In this document: one piece after another, positions 37,301 through 44,994 of the stretch | Numbering within the stretch: position 1 is the first letter of the stretch | How the letters are laid out: each line of letters opens with the position of its first letter | Source of the DNA: Flavobacterium sp. CFS9 | GTDB lineage: Bacteria > Bacteroidota > Bacteroidia > Flavobacteriales > Flavobacteriaceae | Direction: 5' to 3' | DNA: 64,000 nucleotides | Assembly (NCBI RefSeq): GCF_041154745.1 | Contig: NZ_AP031573.1 | Span: forward strand, 2,480,001-2,544,000 | Notes under the pieces: model-generated | Seen by the model: the letters and a program-made list of their open reading frames with translations, nothing else | Told to the model about the DNA's origin: nothing | Databases searched by the model: none | Made by a program: the position numbers and the translations under genes

Positions 37301-39597
37301 CGGTTATAAACTGTTCGGAAGATTTGACAACTGACGCAGAGATTGGTTTATGTACCACGACTAAAATTGTCCTGATTCCACCAACGGTTACAGATAATTG
37401 CGGGGTCGCATCCGTAACTAATAATGCACCGCCTGTATTTCCGGTAGGAGTTACGATAGTAACCTGGACAGCCACTGATATTAACGGTAATGTCTCTACT
37501 TGTGAACAGAAGGTGTCTGCGGTTACTACGGCCACCTCGATAAAATCGGCCAATGATTATGGATCTCCTGTAAATGGGGCTGTAGGAGGTATTGTGGTAA
37601 ATGTTTTAGATAATGATTTACTGAATTGTCTTGCAGCTACAGCAGATAAGGTAAATATTACTTTGGCCAGTACATTGCCGTCAGGAATAAATTTTGACAC
37701 TGCAACGGGTAAAGTAAGTGTAAATCCGCATACTCTATTAGGAACCTATACATTTGATTATACGATTTGTGATCCTTTACATCTTCCAAATTGCAGTACC
37801 TCTACCGTTACAGTAGTGGTTGAAGCTTCAAAAATAGAAAGCCCTAATCAAACCTTTACTAGTGGGGCTACAGGAGGAACTACGCCTTCAGTTGTATCAA
37901 ATGTTAAAGTAAACGGTCTGCCTGCAGTAGTCGGAACAAACCCGGGAGAAGTAACTATTACGGGTATAAAATTACCGCCAGGTTTTACACTAAACCCCGA
38001 CGGAAGAGTTACAGTTCCTCCGAACACAGCGATAGGAAGTTATACGGTAGAATATCAGGTATGCGAAGTGAGCAGCAACCCTACAAATTGTAGTGCCTCT
38101 ACCGTTACAATAGTGGTTGAAGCTTCAAAAATAGAAAGCCCGACTCAAACGTTTACTATTGGGGCTGCAGGAGGCACTACGCCTTCAGTTGTATCAAATG
38201 TTAAAGTAAACGGTCTGCCTGCAGTAATTGGAACAAAACCGGGAGAGGTAATGCTTACGGGCACAAAAGTGCCGCCAGGTTTTACACTAAATTCTGATGG
38301 AAGAGTTACAGTTCCTCCGAACACACCATTAGGAAGTTATACGGTAGAATATCAGGTATGCGAAATGAGCACCAACCCTGCAAATTGTAGTGCCTCTACC
38401 GCTACAGTAGTGGTTGAAGCTTCAAAAATAGAAAGCCCGACTCAAACGTTTACTATTGGGGCTACAGGAGGCACTACGCCTTCAGTTGTATCAAATGTTA
38501 AAGTAAACGGTCTGCCTGCAGTAATCGGAACAAAACCGGGAGAGGTAACGCTTACGGGTACAAAAGTGCCGCCAGGTTTTACACTGAACCCTGATGGAGG
38601 AGTTACAGTTCCACCGAACACCCCGGCAGGAAGTTATACGGTAGAATATCAGGTATGCGAAGTAGGCAGCAACCCTAAAAGTTGTAGTACCTCTACCGCT
38701 ACAATAGTGGTTGAAACTTCAAAAATAGAAATCTCAGATCAAACGCTCATCTTTACTATTGGGGCTACAGGAGGAACTACGCCTTCAGTCGTATCAAATG
38801 TTAAAGTAAACGGTCTGCCTGCAGTAATTGGAACAAAACCGGGAGAGGTAATTCTTACGGGTACAAAAGTGCCGCCGGGATTTACATTAAATCCTAATGG
38901 AAGAGTTACAGTTCCTCCAAAGACACCGGTAGGAAGTTATACGGTAGAATATCAGGTATGCGAAGTGATCAACCCTACAAATTGTAATACCTCTACCGCT
39001 AAAATAGTGGTGGTTGAAGTTTCAAAAATAGAAATCTCAACTCAAACGTCCACTTTTACTATTGGAGATACAGGAGGCACTACGCCTTCAGTCATATCAT
39101 ATGTTAAAGTAAACGGCCTGCCTGCAGTAATCGGAACAAATCCGGGAGAAGTAACCCTTACTGGTACAAAAGTGCCACTAGGTTTTATCCTGAACCCTGA
39201 CGGAACGGTTACAGTTCCTCCGAACACACCTGGAGGGAGTTATACGGTAGAATATCAGATCTGCGAAGTGGGTAATCCTACAAATTGTGGTACAGGTACA
39301 GTTAAAATAGAGGTCGATGGCTGCGAGATTAAGGTATCCAATGCCTTTTCTCCAAATGGGGACTCCCAGAACGATCGTTTCTATATCCATGGGCTGGAAT
39401 GTTTTCCGGATAATAAGGTAGAAATCTACAATCGTTGGGGCAGGTTGATATTTGAATGTGAGCGCTACAATAATGAAGATCGTGTTTTCAGAGGAGGATC
39501 TGGAGAATTGCCAGGAACCTATTTTTATGTTTTAAAATACCGTGATAGCCAGTCTCAAACTCATGAAAAAGCAGGATACGTATATATCAGTAAGTAA
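34399..39597 (+). CDS. SprB-like giant HYR-repeat adhesin with type B T9SS domain
   Basis: This 1732-residue surface protein has a long signal region (to VLPYMVHSQ, about residue 40), the same jelly-roll and Ig-like start as the preceding gene, and eight HYR repeats. The last two HYR repeats are an exact DNA duplication. A cadherin-like module (SANDYGSPVNGAVGGIVVNVLDND) leads into five near-identical repeats of about 96-98 residues (TIGATGGTTPSVVSNVKVNG ... GSYTVEYQVCE). The C-terminus is a type B gliding-associated sorting domain (VSNAFSPNGDSQNDRFYIHG ... YNRWGRLIFE ... GTYFYVLKYRD). SprB-type adhesins with a PorP/SprF partner need the T9SS for secretion and serve adhesion or gliding. The next gene is the SprF partner. 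Confidence 0.9.
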   Translation: MQNTSFKIRDFLNLFYKEYRGYSFLLRVALLVLPYMVHSQCTVNTINSGFELPGGSGGLLNQSTFPGWKTTAPDGLIEVWSNTGYGDNTIPAFEGTHHAELNATIPAGLYQDYDTSSANMFTYSFAHRGRFGTDVMVLKAGPPGGPYTEVGRFSTGQAWKVYTGTYQIPVYQNTTRFIFESVSAAGVNNDGSAGNLLDAINFTAVVGVPSIRDADKVVCAGNSTTLTATVKENFNVYWYDSGGILLHTGLTYTTPVLFSTTRYQIEQVSSSGCRSGLSDLNIIVNPKPVVTISGTSKDCLKTTLTAVTDVPSPRFVWYKDNSIINGQTKATLVVTANGKYKVRAINGTTSCEQTSDAITVDVTDTEKPIITCPADINQAADTGKCGASITIVKPTATDNCSTAFVFTGVRSDALTLTDAYPTGITTITWTAKDASGNISEPCTQTITVTDTEKPVISSVNITQVTDPGKCNASVTIINPTTTDNCPATITYTGIRSDALALNDAYPTGTTTITWTATDASGNISLPSIQTITITDNTKPVINCPANITQTADAGTCGANVTITNPTATDICPTTFTFNGVRSDALALNDIYPTGTTTITWTATDASGNVSASCIQTITIIDNEKPVITCSADITQTADAGTCGAKITITKPTATDNCSTAFTFAGVRSDALALTATYPIGMTTITWTATDASGNVSASCTQTITITDNEKPVVICPVNITQATDAGTCGASITLTNPTATDNCSTAFTFAGVRSDALALTAAYPIGMTTITWTTTDAYGNVSAPCAQTITIIDKEKPIIVIPANIEKTADTGKCSTNVTIVNPTATDNCSTTFTYNGVRSDALDLTAAYPTGKTAITWTATDASGNISLSCEQTITVTDNEKPVINCSEDLTTDAEIGLCTTTKIVLIPPTVTDNCGVASVTNNAPPVFPVGVTIVTWTATDINGNVSTCEISLSCEQTITVTDNEKPVINCSEDLTTDAEIGLCTTTKIVLIPPTVTDNCGVASVTNNAPPVFPVGVTIVTWTATDINGNVSTCEQKVSAVTTATSIKSANDYGSPVNGAVGGIVVNVLDNDLLNCLAATADKVNITLASTLPSGINFDTATGKVSVNPHTLLGTYTFDYTICDPLHLPNCSTSTVTVVVEASKIESPNQTFTSGATGGTTPSVVSNVKVNGLPAVVGTNPGEVTITGIKLPPGFTLNPDGRVTVPPNTAIGSYTVEYQVCEVSSNPTNCSASTVTIVVEASKIESPTQTFTIGAAGGTTPSVVSNVKVNGLPAVIGTKPGEVMLTGTKVPPGFTLNSDGRVTVPPNTPLGSYTVEYQVCEMSTNPANCSASTATVVVEASKIESPTQTFTIGATGGTTPSVVSNVKVNGLPAVIGTKPGEVTLTGTKVPPGFTLNPDGGVTVPPNTPAGSYTVEYQVCEVGSNPKSCSTSTATIVVETSKIEISDQTLIFTIGATGGTTPSVVSNVKVNGLPAVIGTKPGEVILTGTKVPPGFTLNPNGRVTVPPKTPVGSYTVEYQVCEVINPTNCNTSTAKIVVVEVSKIEISTQTSTFTIGDTGGTTPSVISYVKVNGLPAVIGTNPGEVTLTGTKVPLGFILNPDGTVTVPPNTPGGSYTVEYQICEVGNPTNCGTGTVKIEVDGCEIKVSNAFSPNGDSQNDRFYIHGLECFPDNKVEIYNRWGRLIFECERYNNEDRVFRGGSGELPGTYFYVLKYRDSQSQTHEKAGYVYISK
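36997..37506 (+). repeat. Exact 255-bp tandem duplication inside the adhesin gene
   Basis: Bases 36997-37251 and 37252-37506 appear identical base for base. The unit is 85 codons, so the frame is kept, and it duplicates one HYR domain. The junction reads STCE-ISLSCEQ, joining the ends NVSTCEQ and NISLSCEQ, which suggests unequal exchange between neighbouring repeats. Confidence 0.9.
37828..39315 (+). repeat. Five-unit ~290-bp repeat array in the adhesin gene
   Basis: Five consecutive units of about 288-297 bp share long identical runs, for example AATGTTAAAGTAAACGGTCT and GGAAGTTATACGGTAGAATA. Units two to four are closest; the fifth carries the most changes. Length differences are multiples of three, so copy-number change keeps the frame. 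Confidence 0.85.
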
Positions 39598-39606
39598 AAA
39601 TTAAAC

Positions 39607-39645
39607 AAAAAAGGGCTTAGTGAGACAAAGCTGAGCCCTTTTTTT
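39607..39645 (+). terminator. Strong terminator between adhesin and SprF gene
   Basis: AAAAAAGGGCT (39607-39617) pairs with AGCCCTTTTTTT (39634-39645) and ends 12 bp before the next ATG. As this is the only space between the genes, sprF expression must come from read-through or from a promoter inside the adhesin gene. Confidence 0.85.
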
Positions 39646-39657
39646 AAAGAAAAGAAT

Positions 39658-40563
39658 ATGAGAAAATTAGTTTTATTTTTTTTAATTTATTCCACGATTG
39701 GGTTTGCACAGCAAGACGCACAGTACACACAATATATGTACAATACTGTCGCAATAAACCCGGCTTATGCAGGATCCAGGGGCGTATTAAGCGTTTTTGG
39801 GTTGTACCGAACCCAATGGATTGGACTGGAGGGAGCACCCAAAACAAGTACTTTATCAATAAATACACCATTGAAAAACAGTAATTTAGGATTGGGGGTT
39901 TCTTTGGTAAGCGATAAAATTGGCCCTACCAATGAGAATACGCTATCAGCCGATTTGTCCTATAGTGTTCCAACTTCAGAAACCTTTAAGCTTTCTTTTG
40001 GAATAAAAGCTTCAGCGAATGTTTTTAATCTGGATATAAACAAATTGAATCCAGAAAATCAGGGAGATTTGCAGTTTCAGAATTTCAACAATAAAATTGC
40101 ACCTAACATTGGAGCGGGAGTTTATTGGCATTCTGATAAAGCATATCTTGGATTGTCAATTCCGAATTTTATCGAAACCACTCGATATAATGATAATGAC
40201 ATCGCAATTTTTAAGAATAAAATCAGCTATTATTTAATGGCAGGTTATGTTTTTGATCTGAATTACTATATCAAATTCAAACCGGCATTGCTAACCAAAA
40301 TGGTAGAGGGAGCACCTCTACAGGTTGACGTTTCCGGTAACTTTATGTTCAATAATAAATTTGTCGCAGGGCTAGGGTATCGTTTGAATGCCTCATTTAG
40401 TGCAATGGCAGGTTTTCAGGTGAGAGACGGCTTATATGTTGGCTATGGTTACGATTTTGATACCACTAGTTTAAGAAGATACAATTCAGGATCTCACGAG
40501 ATTTTCTTACGCTTTGAATTTTTTAATAATTATAGTGAAACAGCATCACCAAGATTTTTTTAA
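39658..40563 (+). CDS. PorP/SprF family outer-membrane protein
   Basis: This 301-residue protein has a signal peptide (LFFLIYSTIGFAQ) followed by the family signature QDAQYTQYMYNTVAINPAYAGSRG, then LNPENQGDLQF, PNIGAGVYWHSDKAYLGLSIPNF and a terminal beta strand ending in Phe. PorP/SprF proteins pair with one large adhesin and are needed for its secretion or surface attachment; F. johnsoniae SprF serves SprB. It lies 60 bp after the adhesin stop and 9 bp before the OmpA gene, reproducing the common adhesin-SprF-OmpA trio. Confidence 0.92.
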   Translation: MRKLVLFFLIYSTIGFAQQDAQYTQYMYNTVAINPAYAGSRGVLSVFGLYRTQWIGLEGAPKTSTLSINTPLKNSNLGLGVSLVSDKIGPTNENTLSADLSYSVPTSETFKLSFGIKASANVFNLDINKLNPENQGDLQFQNFNNKIAPNIGAGVYWHSDKAYLGLSIPNFIETTRYNDNDIAIFKNKISYYLMAGYVFDLNYYIKFKPALLTKMVEGAPLQVDVSGNFMFNNKFVAGLGYRLNASFSAMAGFQVRDGLYVGYGYDFDTTSLRRYNSGSHEIFLRFEFFNNYSETASPRFF

Positions 40564-40572
40564 TACTGCCTT

Positions 40573-42576
40573 ATGAAAACTAAAAGCCTACAATACTCCG
40601 TTTTATTAATATTTGTTTTTTTAAACACATTTGCCCAGAAAAAGATCATCAGTCATGCGGATGAACAATATGAAAAATACGCTTATAGTGAAGCGATAAA
40701 ACTTTACGAAAGTGAGGCGAATAAAGGTTACAAAGACGAAAAAATGTTCCAGCGTCTGGGGAATTCTTATTATTTTAACGGAGAGTCAGTAAAAGCATTA
40801 AAGTGGTACGACGAATTGTTTGCCATGAATGATCAGCAAGAACCTGAATATTTATACAGATACTCTCAATGTTTGAAATCAGACGGAAATTATACTAAAG
40901 CAGATGCAATTCTTGAAAAATTAAACAAAAAAGCGGCTACTGATAAAAGAGGTGTTTTGTTTGAAAACAACAGAAAATATTTAGATGAAATAAGGTCTAA
41001 TTCAGGACGATTTGAAATCGCCGATGCCGGAATTAATTCTAATTATTCAGATTATGGAAACACTGTTTTTGGAAATAAACTGGTATTTACTTCTGCAAGA
41101 GATACCGGAACAGTGGTAAAGAAAAACTTCAGATGGACCAACAAATCTTTTACGGATCTTTATACTGCTGAACTAATGTCTGATGGAAGCGTGGGAAATC
41201 CTAAACGGTTTCAAAAAAAAGTAAATACCATGTTCAATGAATCAACTCCTGTTTTTACAAAAGACGGAAAGACCATGTATTTTACCCGAAATAACTTTTT
41301 GGACGGAAAAAGGGGAAGAGCTGAAAATAAAATTACTTTATTAAAGCTATATAAAGCTACTATAATTGATGGAGAGTGGAAGAACATTCAGGAACTTCCG
41401 TTTAACAGTGATCAGTATAGCGTGGCTCATCCGGCCTTAAGTACCGACGAAAAAACACTTTATTTTGCGTCAGATATGCCCGGGACGTTAGGACAATCCG
41501 ATTTGTTTAAAGTAGCAATAAACAATGATGGAACCTTCGGTAAACCTGAAAATCTGGGAGCTTCGGTGAATACAGAAGGAAGAGAAACTTTTCCCTTCAT
41601 TTCAGGAGAAGAGGAACTTTATTTTTCAACTGACGGAAGACCCGGATTAGGCGGACTCGATGTTTTTGTGACTAAAATAAAAAACGATGGTACCTTTGAG
41701 GAAGTACAAAATGTAGGAGAACCTGTAAATAGTAAAAAAGACGATTTTGCTTTTATCATAAACAGTGAAAACAGAAAAGGATTTTTCTCTTCAAATCGAG
41801 ACGGCGGAAAGGGATCAGATGATGTTTACCGATTTACAGAGACCAAAAGATTAATTTGCGAACAGGAATTATCGGGTAGCCTTACAGACTCTGAAACAAA
41901 ACAAATCCTTTCCAATGTAACTTTAGTTTTGTTTGATGAAAACCGTCAGAACCTACAACAGGTTGTTTCGGATCAAAATGGAAATTATGTTTTTTTGAAA
42001 GTAAAATGTGGTAAAGAATATACCATAAAGACAGCAAAGGATGATTACGAAATAAAAGAAATTCCATTTGCAGTTAAGAGAGAAAACGGAAAAACGATTT
42101 TGCCAATTTCACTAGATAAAAAACCTTTGCCTTTAGTGGCTAAAACGGCCATGATCAAAACTCCGTCGGTGGAAGTCAAGGCAAAGGTGAAGCCAATCGG
42201 AGTGGGAACAGATTTAGCAAAAGCCCTGCAAATTCCTTTGGATTTCTTTGATTTGGGTAAAGCGACTATCAGAAAATCATCAGAATCTCAATTGAAGAAA
42301 ATTGTTGCAATAATGAATCAGTATCCGGTATTAACCTTAGATATTCGTTCACATACAGATAGCCAGCAATCCGCTTCATACAATATGATTTTATCAGAAA
42401 AACGAGCGCAATCCACTAAAAACTGGTTAATTAAGAAAGGAGTTAAAGGAGATCGTTTAACTGCAAAAGGATTTGGAGAAACACAATTGGTCAATAGATG
42501 TGCTGACGGTGTGAAATGTTCTAAAAAAGAACATCAGCAAAACAGAAGAACTGAGTTTCTGGTCACAAATATATAA
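40573..42576 (+). CDS. OmpA-family protein with TPR and PD40 propeller
   Basis: This 667-residue protein has a signal peptide (LLIFVFLNTFAQ), TPR-like helices (SEAIKLYESEANKGYKDEKM), PD40/TolB-like propeller repeats at about residues 150-420 (TPVFTKDGKTMYFTRN, HPALSTDEKTLYFASDMPG), a carboxypeptidase-regulatory-like domain (about 430-500) and a C-terminal OmpA domain (FFDLGKATIRKSS ... DIRSHTDSQQSASYN ... LSEKRAQSTKNWL). The OmpA part should bind peptidoglycan and anchor the SprF/adhesin complex. It ends in a strong terminator. Confidence 0.9.
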   Translation: MKTKSLQYSVLLIFVFLNTFAQKKIISHADEQYEKYAYSEAIKLYESEANKGYKDEKMFQRLGNSYYFNGESVKALKWYDELFAMNDQQEPEYLYRYSQCLKSDGNYTKADAILEKLNKKAATDKRGVLFENNRKYLDEIRSNSGRFEIADAGINSNYSDYGNTVFGNKLVFTSARDTGTVVKKNFRWTNKSFTDLYTAELMSDGSVGNPKRFQKKVNTMFNESTPVFTKDGKTMYFTRNNFLDGKRGRAENKITLLKLYKATIIDGEWKNIQELPFNSDQYSVAHPALSTDEKTLYFASDMPGTLGQSDLFKVAINNDGTFGKPENLGASVNTEGRETFPFISGEEELYFSTDGRPGLGGLDVFVTKIKNDGTFEEVQNVGEPVNSKKDDFAFIINSENRKGFFSSNRDGGKGSDDVYRFTETKRLICEQELSGSLTDSETKQILSNVTLVLFDENRQNLQQVVSDQNGNYVFLKVKCGKEYTIKTAKDDYEIKEIPFAVKRENGKTILPISLDKKPLPLVAKTAMIKTPSVEVKAKVKPIGVGTDLAKALQIPLDFFDLGKATIRKSSESQLKKIVAIMNQYPVLTLDIRSHTDSQQSASYNMILSEKRAQSTKNWLIKKGVKGDRLTAKGFGETQLVNRCADGVKCSKKEHQQNRRTEFLVTNI

Positions 42577-42598
42577 AGGAAAAAAAATCTAGTTAAAG

Positions 42599-42631
42599 AG
42601 AGGCTGCCCGAAAAGTGACAGCCTCTTTTTT
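42599..42631 (+). terminator. Terminator of the SprF-OmpA unit
   Basis: AGAGGCTG (42599-42606) pairs with CAGCCTCT (42619-42626), followed by TTTTT. The following 200 bp to the next gene show no further element. Confidence 0.85.
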
Positions 42632-42835
42632 GTTTTGAAACGTTCGGCAAACTCTGGGAGGTTTTGACCTTTAAAAATATTCATAAATAACCCTTTTTGC
42701 TGACTTTAAAGAGATGAAACTCAATTATGACCTTTAGAAGTTTAAATCACTTCTTGCTAAAAATGTTTCGGATTTGTAAAAATGCCTTAAATTGCAGTTC
42801 AGTTAGGAACAACATGCTGATTTAAGAAACGTTAA

Positions 42836-43591
42836 ATGCCAAAAAAGATAATAGAAAATAGCGAAAACTACCAGCCCGGACTTTCAATTGACTGTGTCAT
42901 TTTTGGATTTCATGACAATCAGCTAAAAGTTTTACTTATTAAAACTCCTTTTGATGATAAATGGTCCCTGCCCGGAGGATTTATACCCATTGAGGAAGAT
43001 ATTGATACCGCAGCCGTGACCGTTTTAAAGGAACGTACCGGAATGCAGGGTATTTTTTTAAGACAGTTTGCTGCTTTTGGCCGTGTCAAACGAAACGATC
43101 CGAATTTTGGGAATGCCGTACTGGATCACTATAATATTCCCAGAGAAGACGGAAAATGGTTTATTCAGCGTTTTATAACCATTGGATATTATGCCTTGAT
43201 TGATTTTTTAAAAGCGGTTCCGCAAAAAGAAAACAGTCAGGAAATTATAGAGTGGATCGATCATAAAGAGGTTCCTGAACTTATCCTGGATCATAGAGAA
43301 ATTCTGGATAAAGCTTTGTACACTCTTAGAATCGAGTTGAATTTAATGCCTGTGGGGTATAATTTGTTACCCGAAAAATTTACAATTCCACAGCTGCAAA
43401 AGCTGTATGAAACGATTTTGGACCGCAAATTAGACAGACGAAACTTTCTGCGTAAAATCACCAACATTGGAATTCTGAATAAACTGGACGAAAAGAAAAG
43501 CAATGTGGCACATAAAGCCCCGAACTTATACACTTTTGACACCGTTAAGTACAATGAGGTCCTTAAAAACGGACTGAATCAGGGATGGTAA
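42836..43591 (+). CDS. NrtR/AraR-type Nudix-derived transcription regulator
   Basis: This 251-residue protein has an N-terminal Nudix fold (LSIDCVIFGFHDNQLKVLLIK ... WSLPGGFIPIEED) and a C-terminal winged helix (FTIPQLQKLYETILDRKLDRRNFLRKITNIGIL). The Nudix box is degenerate. Where catalytic enzymes have R-E-x-x-E-E, this protein has TVLKER, so hydrolysis is unlikely and the domain probably senses a ligand, as in NrtR (ADP-ribose) or Bacteroides AraR (arabinose). Neither NAD nor arabinose genes are adjacent, so the regulon is unknown. Confidence 0.85.
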   Translation: MPKKIIENSENYQPGLSIDCVIFGFHDNQLKVLLIKTPFDDKWSLPGGFIPIEEDIDTAAVTVLKERTGMQGIFLRQFAAFGRVKRNDPNFGNAVLDHYNIPREDGKWFIQRFITIGYYALIDFLKAVPQKENSQEIIEWIDHKEVPELILDHREILDKALYTLRIELNLMPVGYNLLPEKFTIPQLQKLYETILDRKLDRRNFLRKITNIGILNKLDEKKSNVAHKAPNLYTFDTVKYNEVLKNGLNQGW

Positions 43592-43633
43592 AACGGGACT
43601 TAAGTGTTAGAATCCTAATAACAAGAGCATAAT

Positions 43634-43954
43634 ATGGTTACCATTGAAACATTTAGAACTCTCGCACTGTCATTTCCAGATGCAACAGAAGAACCTCATT
43701 TTGCGGAAACCTCTTTCCGCATCAACAAAAAAATATTCGCCACTTTTGATGAAAAGAACAATACAGCCGTTATAAAACTGAACGAAATCGATCAGTCGGT
43801 TTTTTGCGCTTCAAGTGAATTGATTTTTTACCCGGTTCCCAATAAATGGGGCAAACAAGGCTGGACGGTTGTAGAGCTTTCAAAAGTAAGACCGGAAATG
43901 TTTGAAGATGCTTTGACTCTTTCTTATCAAAATGTAGCCTTTAAAAAAAAGTAA
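43634..43954 (+). CDS. MmcQ/YjbR family protein
   Basis: This 106-residue cytoplasmic protein starts IETFRTLALSFPDATEEPHF, contains RINKKIFATFD and ends KWGKQGWTVVELSKVRPEMFEDALTLSYQNVAFKK, the YjbR double-wing pattern. The fold resembles DNA-binding CyaY-like domains, but no function is established. It starts 42 bp after the Nudix-type regulator on the same strand and may be its operon partner. It converges on alkB. Confidence 0.85.
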   Translation: MVTIETFRTLALSFPDATEEPHFAETSFRINKKIFATFDEKNNTAVIKLNEIDQSVFCASSELIFYPVPNKWGKQGWTVVELSKVRPEMFEDALTLSYQNVAFKKK

Positions 43955-43987
43955 GATGTGAAAAGTAAGATGTGAGATGTGAAAATG
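43951..43987. repeat. Short tandem GTAAGATGTGAAAA-type repeat
   Basis: The unit AAGTAAGATGTGA is repeated with small changes between the convergent yjbR and alkB genes. A sister motif (AAAGTAAAATGTAAA, twice) lies at 62816-62848, also just after a gene. Confidence 0.5.
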
Positions 43988-43992
43988 TACTG

Positions 43993-44601
43993 TTAGGTTA
44001 CAATAGTTCTGAACGTCAGATTTACTCTGGGTTTTGAAGTTGTTTTTGTGGGAGGCAAACGATGCAGCCAATTCGTTTGGGTAGCATCTTTCATAACCAG
44101 TAAACTCCCGTGTTCTAAAATTAGAGAAATCGTTTCTTTGGTTTCTTTGTGTTTGAAGGCAAATTTTCGTTCAGCACCAAAGCTTACGGAGGCAATAGCA
44201 CCGTTCTTTTTTAAATCTTTTTCAGCATCACTGTGCCAGGCCATTCCTTCCTCGCCGGAATGATATAAATTGAGCAGACAGGAATTAAAGGTTTCTCCCG
44301 TTTTTTCTTCTATCACAGCTTTTAGTTCCAGTAATTCCGGAGTCCATGTAAGCGCTTTTTTGGTGGTATTGGAATACGTATATTCAAAACCTGAATCGCC
44401 ATACCAGGCCACTTTTCGTTTGGTTAAAATTAATTTACCAAAGATAATGGCTTCATCATTTTTCCATTCGATAGTATTTAAAAGAACCTCCAGATAATGA
44501 TTGGAGTCTTCTCTCGAAAACAACTTTCCGTAATAATTAACCGTCCCGTCTTTAGGAAGCAGATTTGTTGTTTCGTCTGTATGCGGATTAAATAAGTCCA
44601 T
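43993..44601 (-). CDS. AlkB-like DNA alkylation-repair dioxygenase
   Basis: This 202-residue 2OG-Fe(II) dioxygenase shows the full AlkB pattern: NLYHSGEEGMAWHSD with iron ligands His123 and Asp125, the third ligand His180 in NWLHRLPP, and the 2-oxoglutarate Arg192 plus Arg198 in RVNLTFRTI. It oxidatively removes 1-methyladenine and 3-methylcytosine lesions. Its start overlaps the end of the small Ada-like gene by 14 bp, so the two are translationally coupled. It lies at the end of an alkylation-repair group on the minus strand. Confidence 0.93.
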   Translation of the reverse strand: MDLFNPHTDETTNLLPKDGTVNYYGKLFSREDSNHYLEVLLNTIEWKNDEAIIFGKLILTKRKVAWYGDSGFEYTYSNTTKKALTWTPELLELKAVIEEKTGETFNSCLLNLYHSGEEGMAWHSDAEKDLKKNGAIASVSFGAERKFAFKHKETKETISLILEHGSLLVMKDATQTNWLHRLPPTKTTSKPRVNLTFRTIVT

Positions 44602-44833
44602 TTTTCCAGTTTTGATATTCAGTTTTCATGCAATGCCCACAAGGTCGGAAATTGTTTTTTTCGGCTTCGTCCTCGGTTGCAAAGAAAACCCGGTTTTCGC
44701 GTTTCATTCTTTTTCCGGATTTGCATTTTAGCGTTCCGTAGATTTTTAGTTTTCGGTTTCCACCAAAGCAAATTTCTTCATTTTTAATTTTACTTCGTAA
44801 ATCCGAATCGGAAATTTTTGAGTGTAGGAGCAT
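44588..44833 (-). CDS. Standalone Ada metal-binding-like domain protein
   Basis: This 81-residue protein matches the N-terminal zinc domain of Ada: LKCKSGKRM ... NRVFFATEDEAEKNNFRPCGHCM. Compared with E. coli Ada, Cys37 corresponds to the methyl-accepting Cys38, and Cys65 and Cys68 to Cys69 and Cys72, but the Cys42 position is Lys41. Cys22 (EEICFGG) could supply a fourth ligand. In E. coli this domain takes methyl groups from phosphotriesters and so turns Ada into an activator. Here it is separate from the AraC-methyltransferase gene but close to it and coupled to alkB. Confidence 0.82.
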   Translation of the reverse strand: MLLHSKISDSDLRSKIKNEEICFGGNRKLKIYGTLKCKSGKRMKRENRVFFATEDEAEKNNFRPCGHCMKTEYQNWKNGLI

Positions 44834-44849
44834 TTGTTTTTTAGTTGTA

Positions 44850-44994
44850 AAGGTGCTGAGGCACTAAGGTGCTAATATTCATGACTTTGTGTTTTTTGTA
44901 AATCTGAATCTGGAATTGTAAAGCATTGATTGTTAAGATATCAGTTTTTAAGTTGCAAAGGCTTAGAACCTTAGAATCTCAGTACCTTAGAACC
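44850..44994. repeat. GCTGAGGCACTAAGGTGCTAA-type short repeats
   Basis: The 161-bp gap between the Ada-like and oxygenase genes contains GTGCTGAGGCACTAAGGTGC and, at its other end, CTTAGAACCTTAGAATCTCA followed by GTACCTTAGAACCTCAGG. Similar words occur at 60641-60683. They look like a dispersed intergenic repeat family. Confidence 0.55.

Noticed and set aside
36942..37553. 203-residue minus-strand open frame inside the adhesin gene
   Set aside because: It is a shadow of the in-frame HYR repeats; its own internal repeat mirrors the 255-bp duplication and it has no recognisable protein features.
37828..39315. Regular repeats resembling a CRISPR-like array
   Set aside because: Units are about 290 bp, translated and adjacent without unique spacers; they are protein repeats.
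44588..44833. Small Ada-like gene as a broken fragment of a full Ada
   Set aside because: It has its own start, keeps well-formed domain boundaries and is overlapped by alkB; it looks like a stable standalone family rather than debris.
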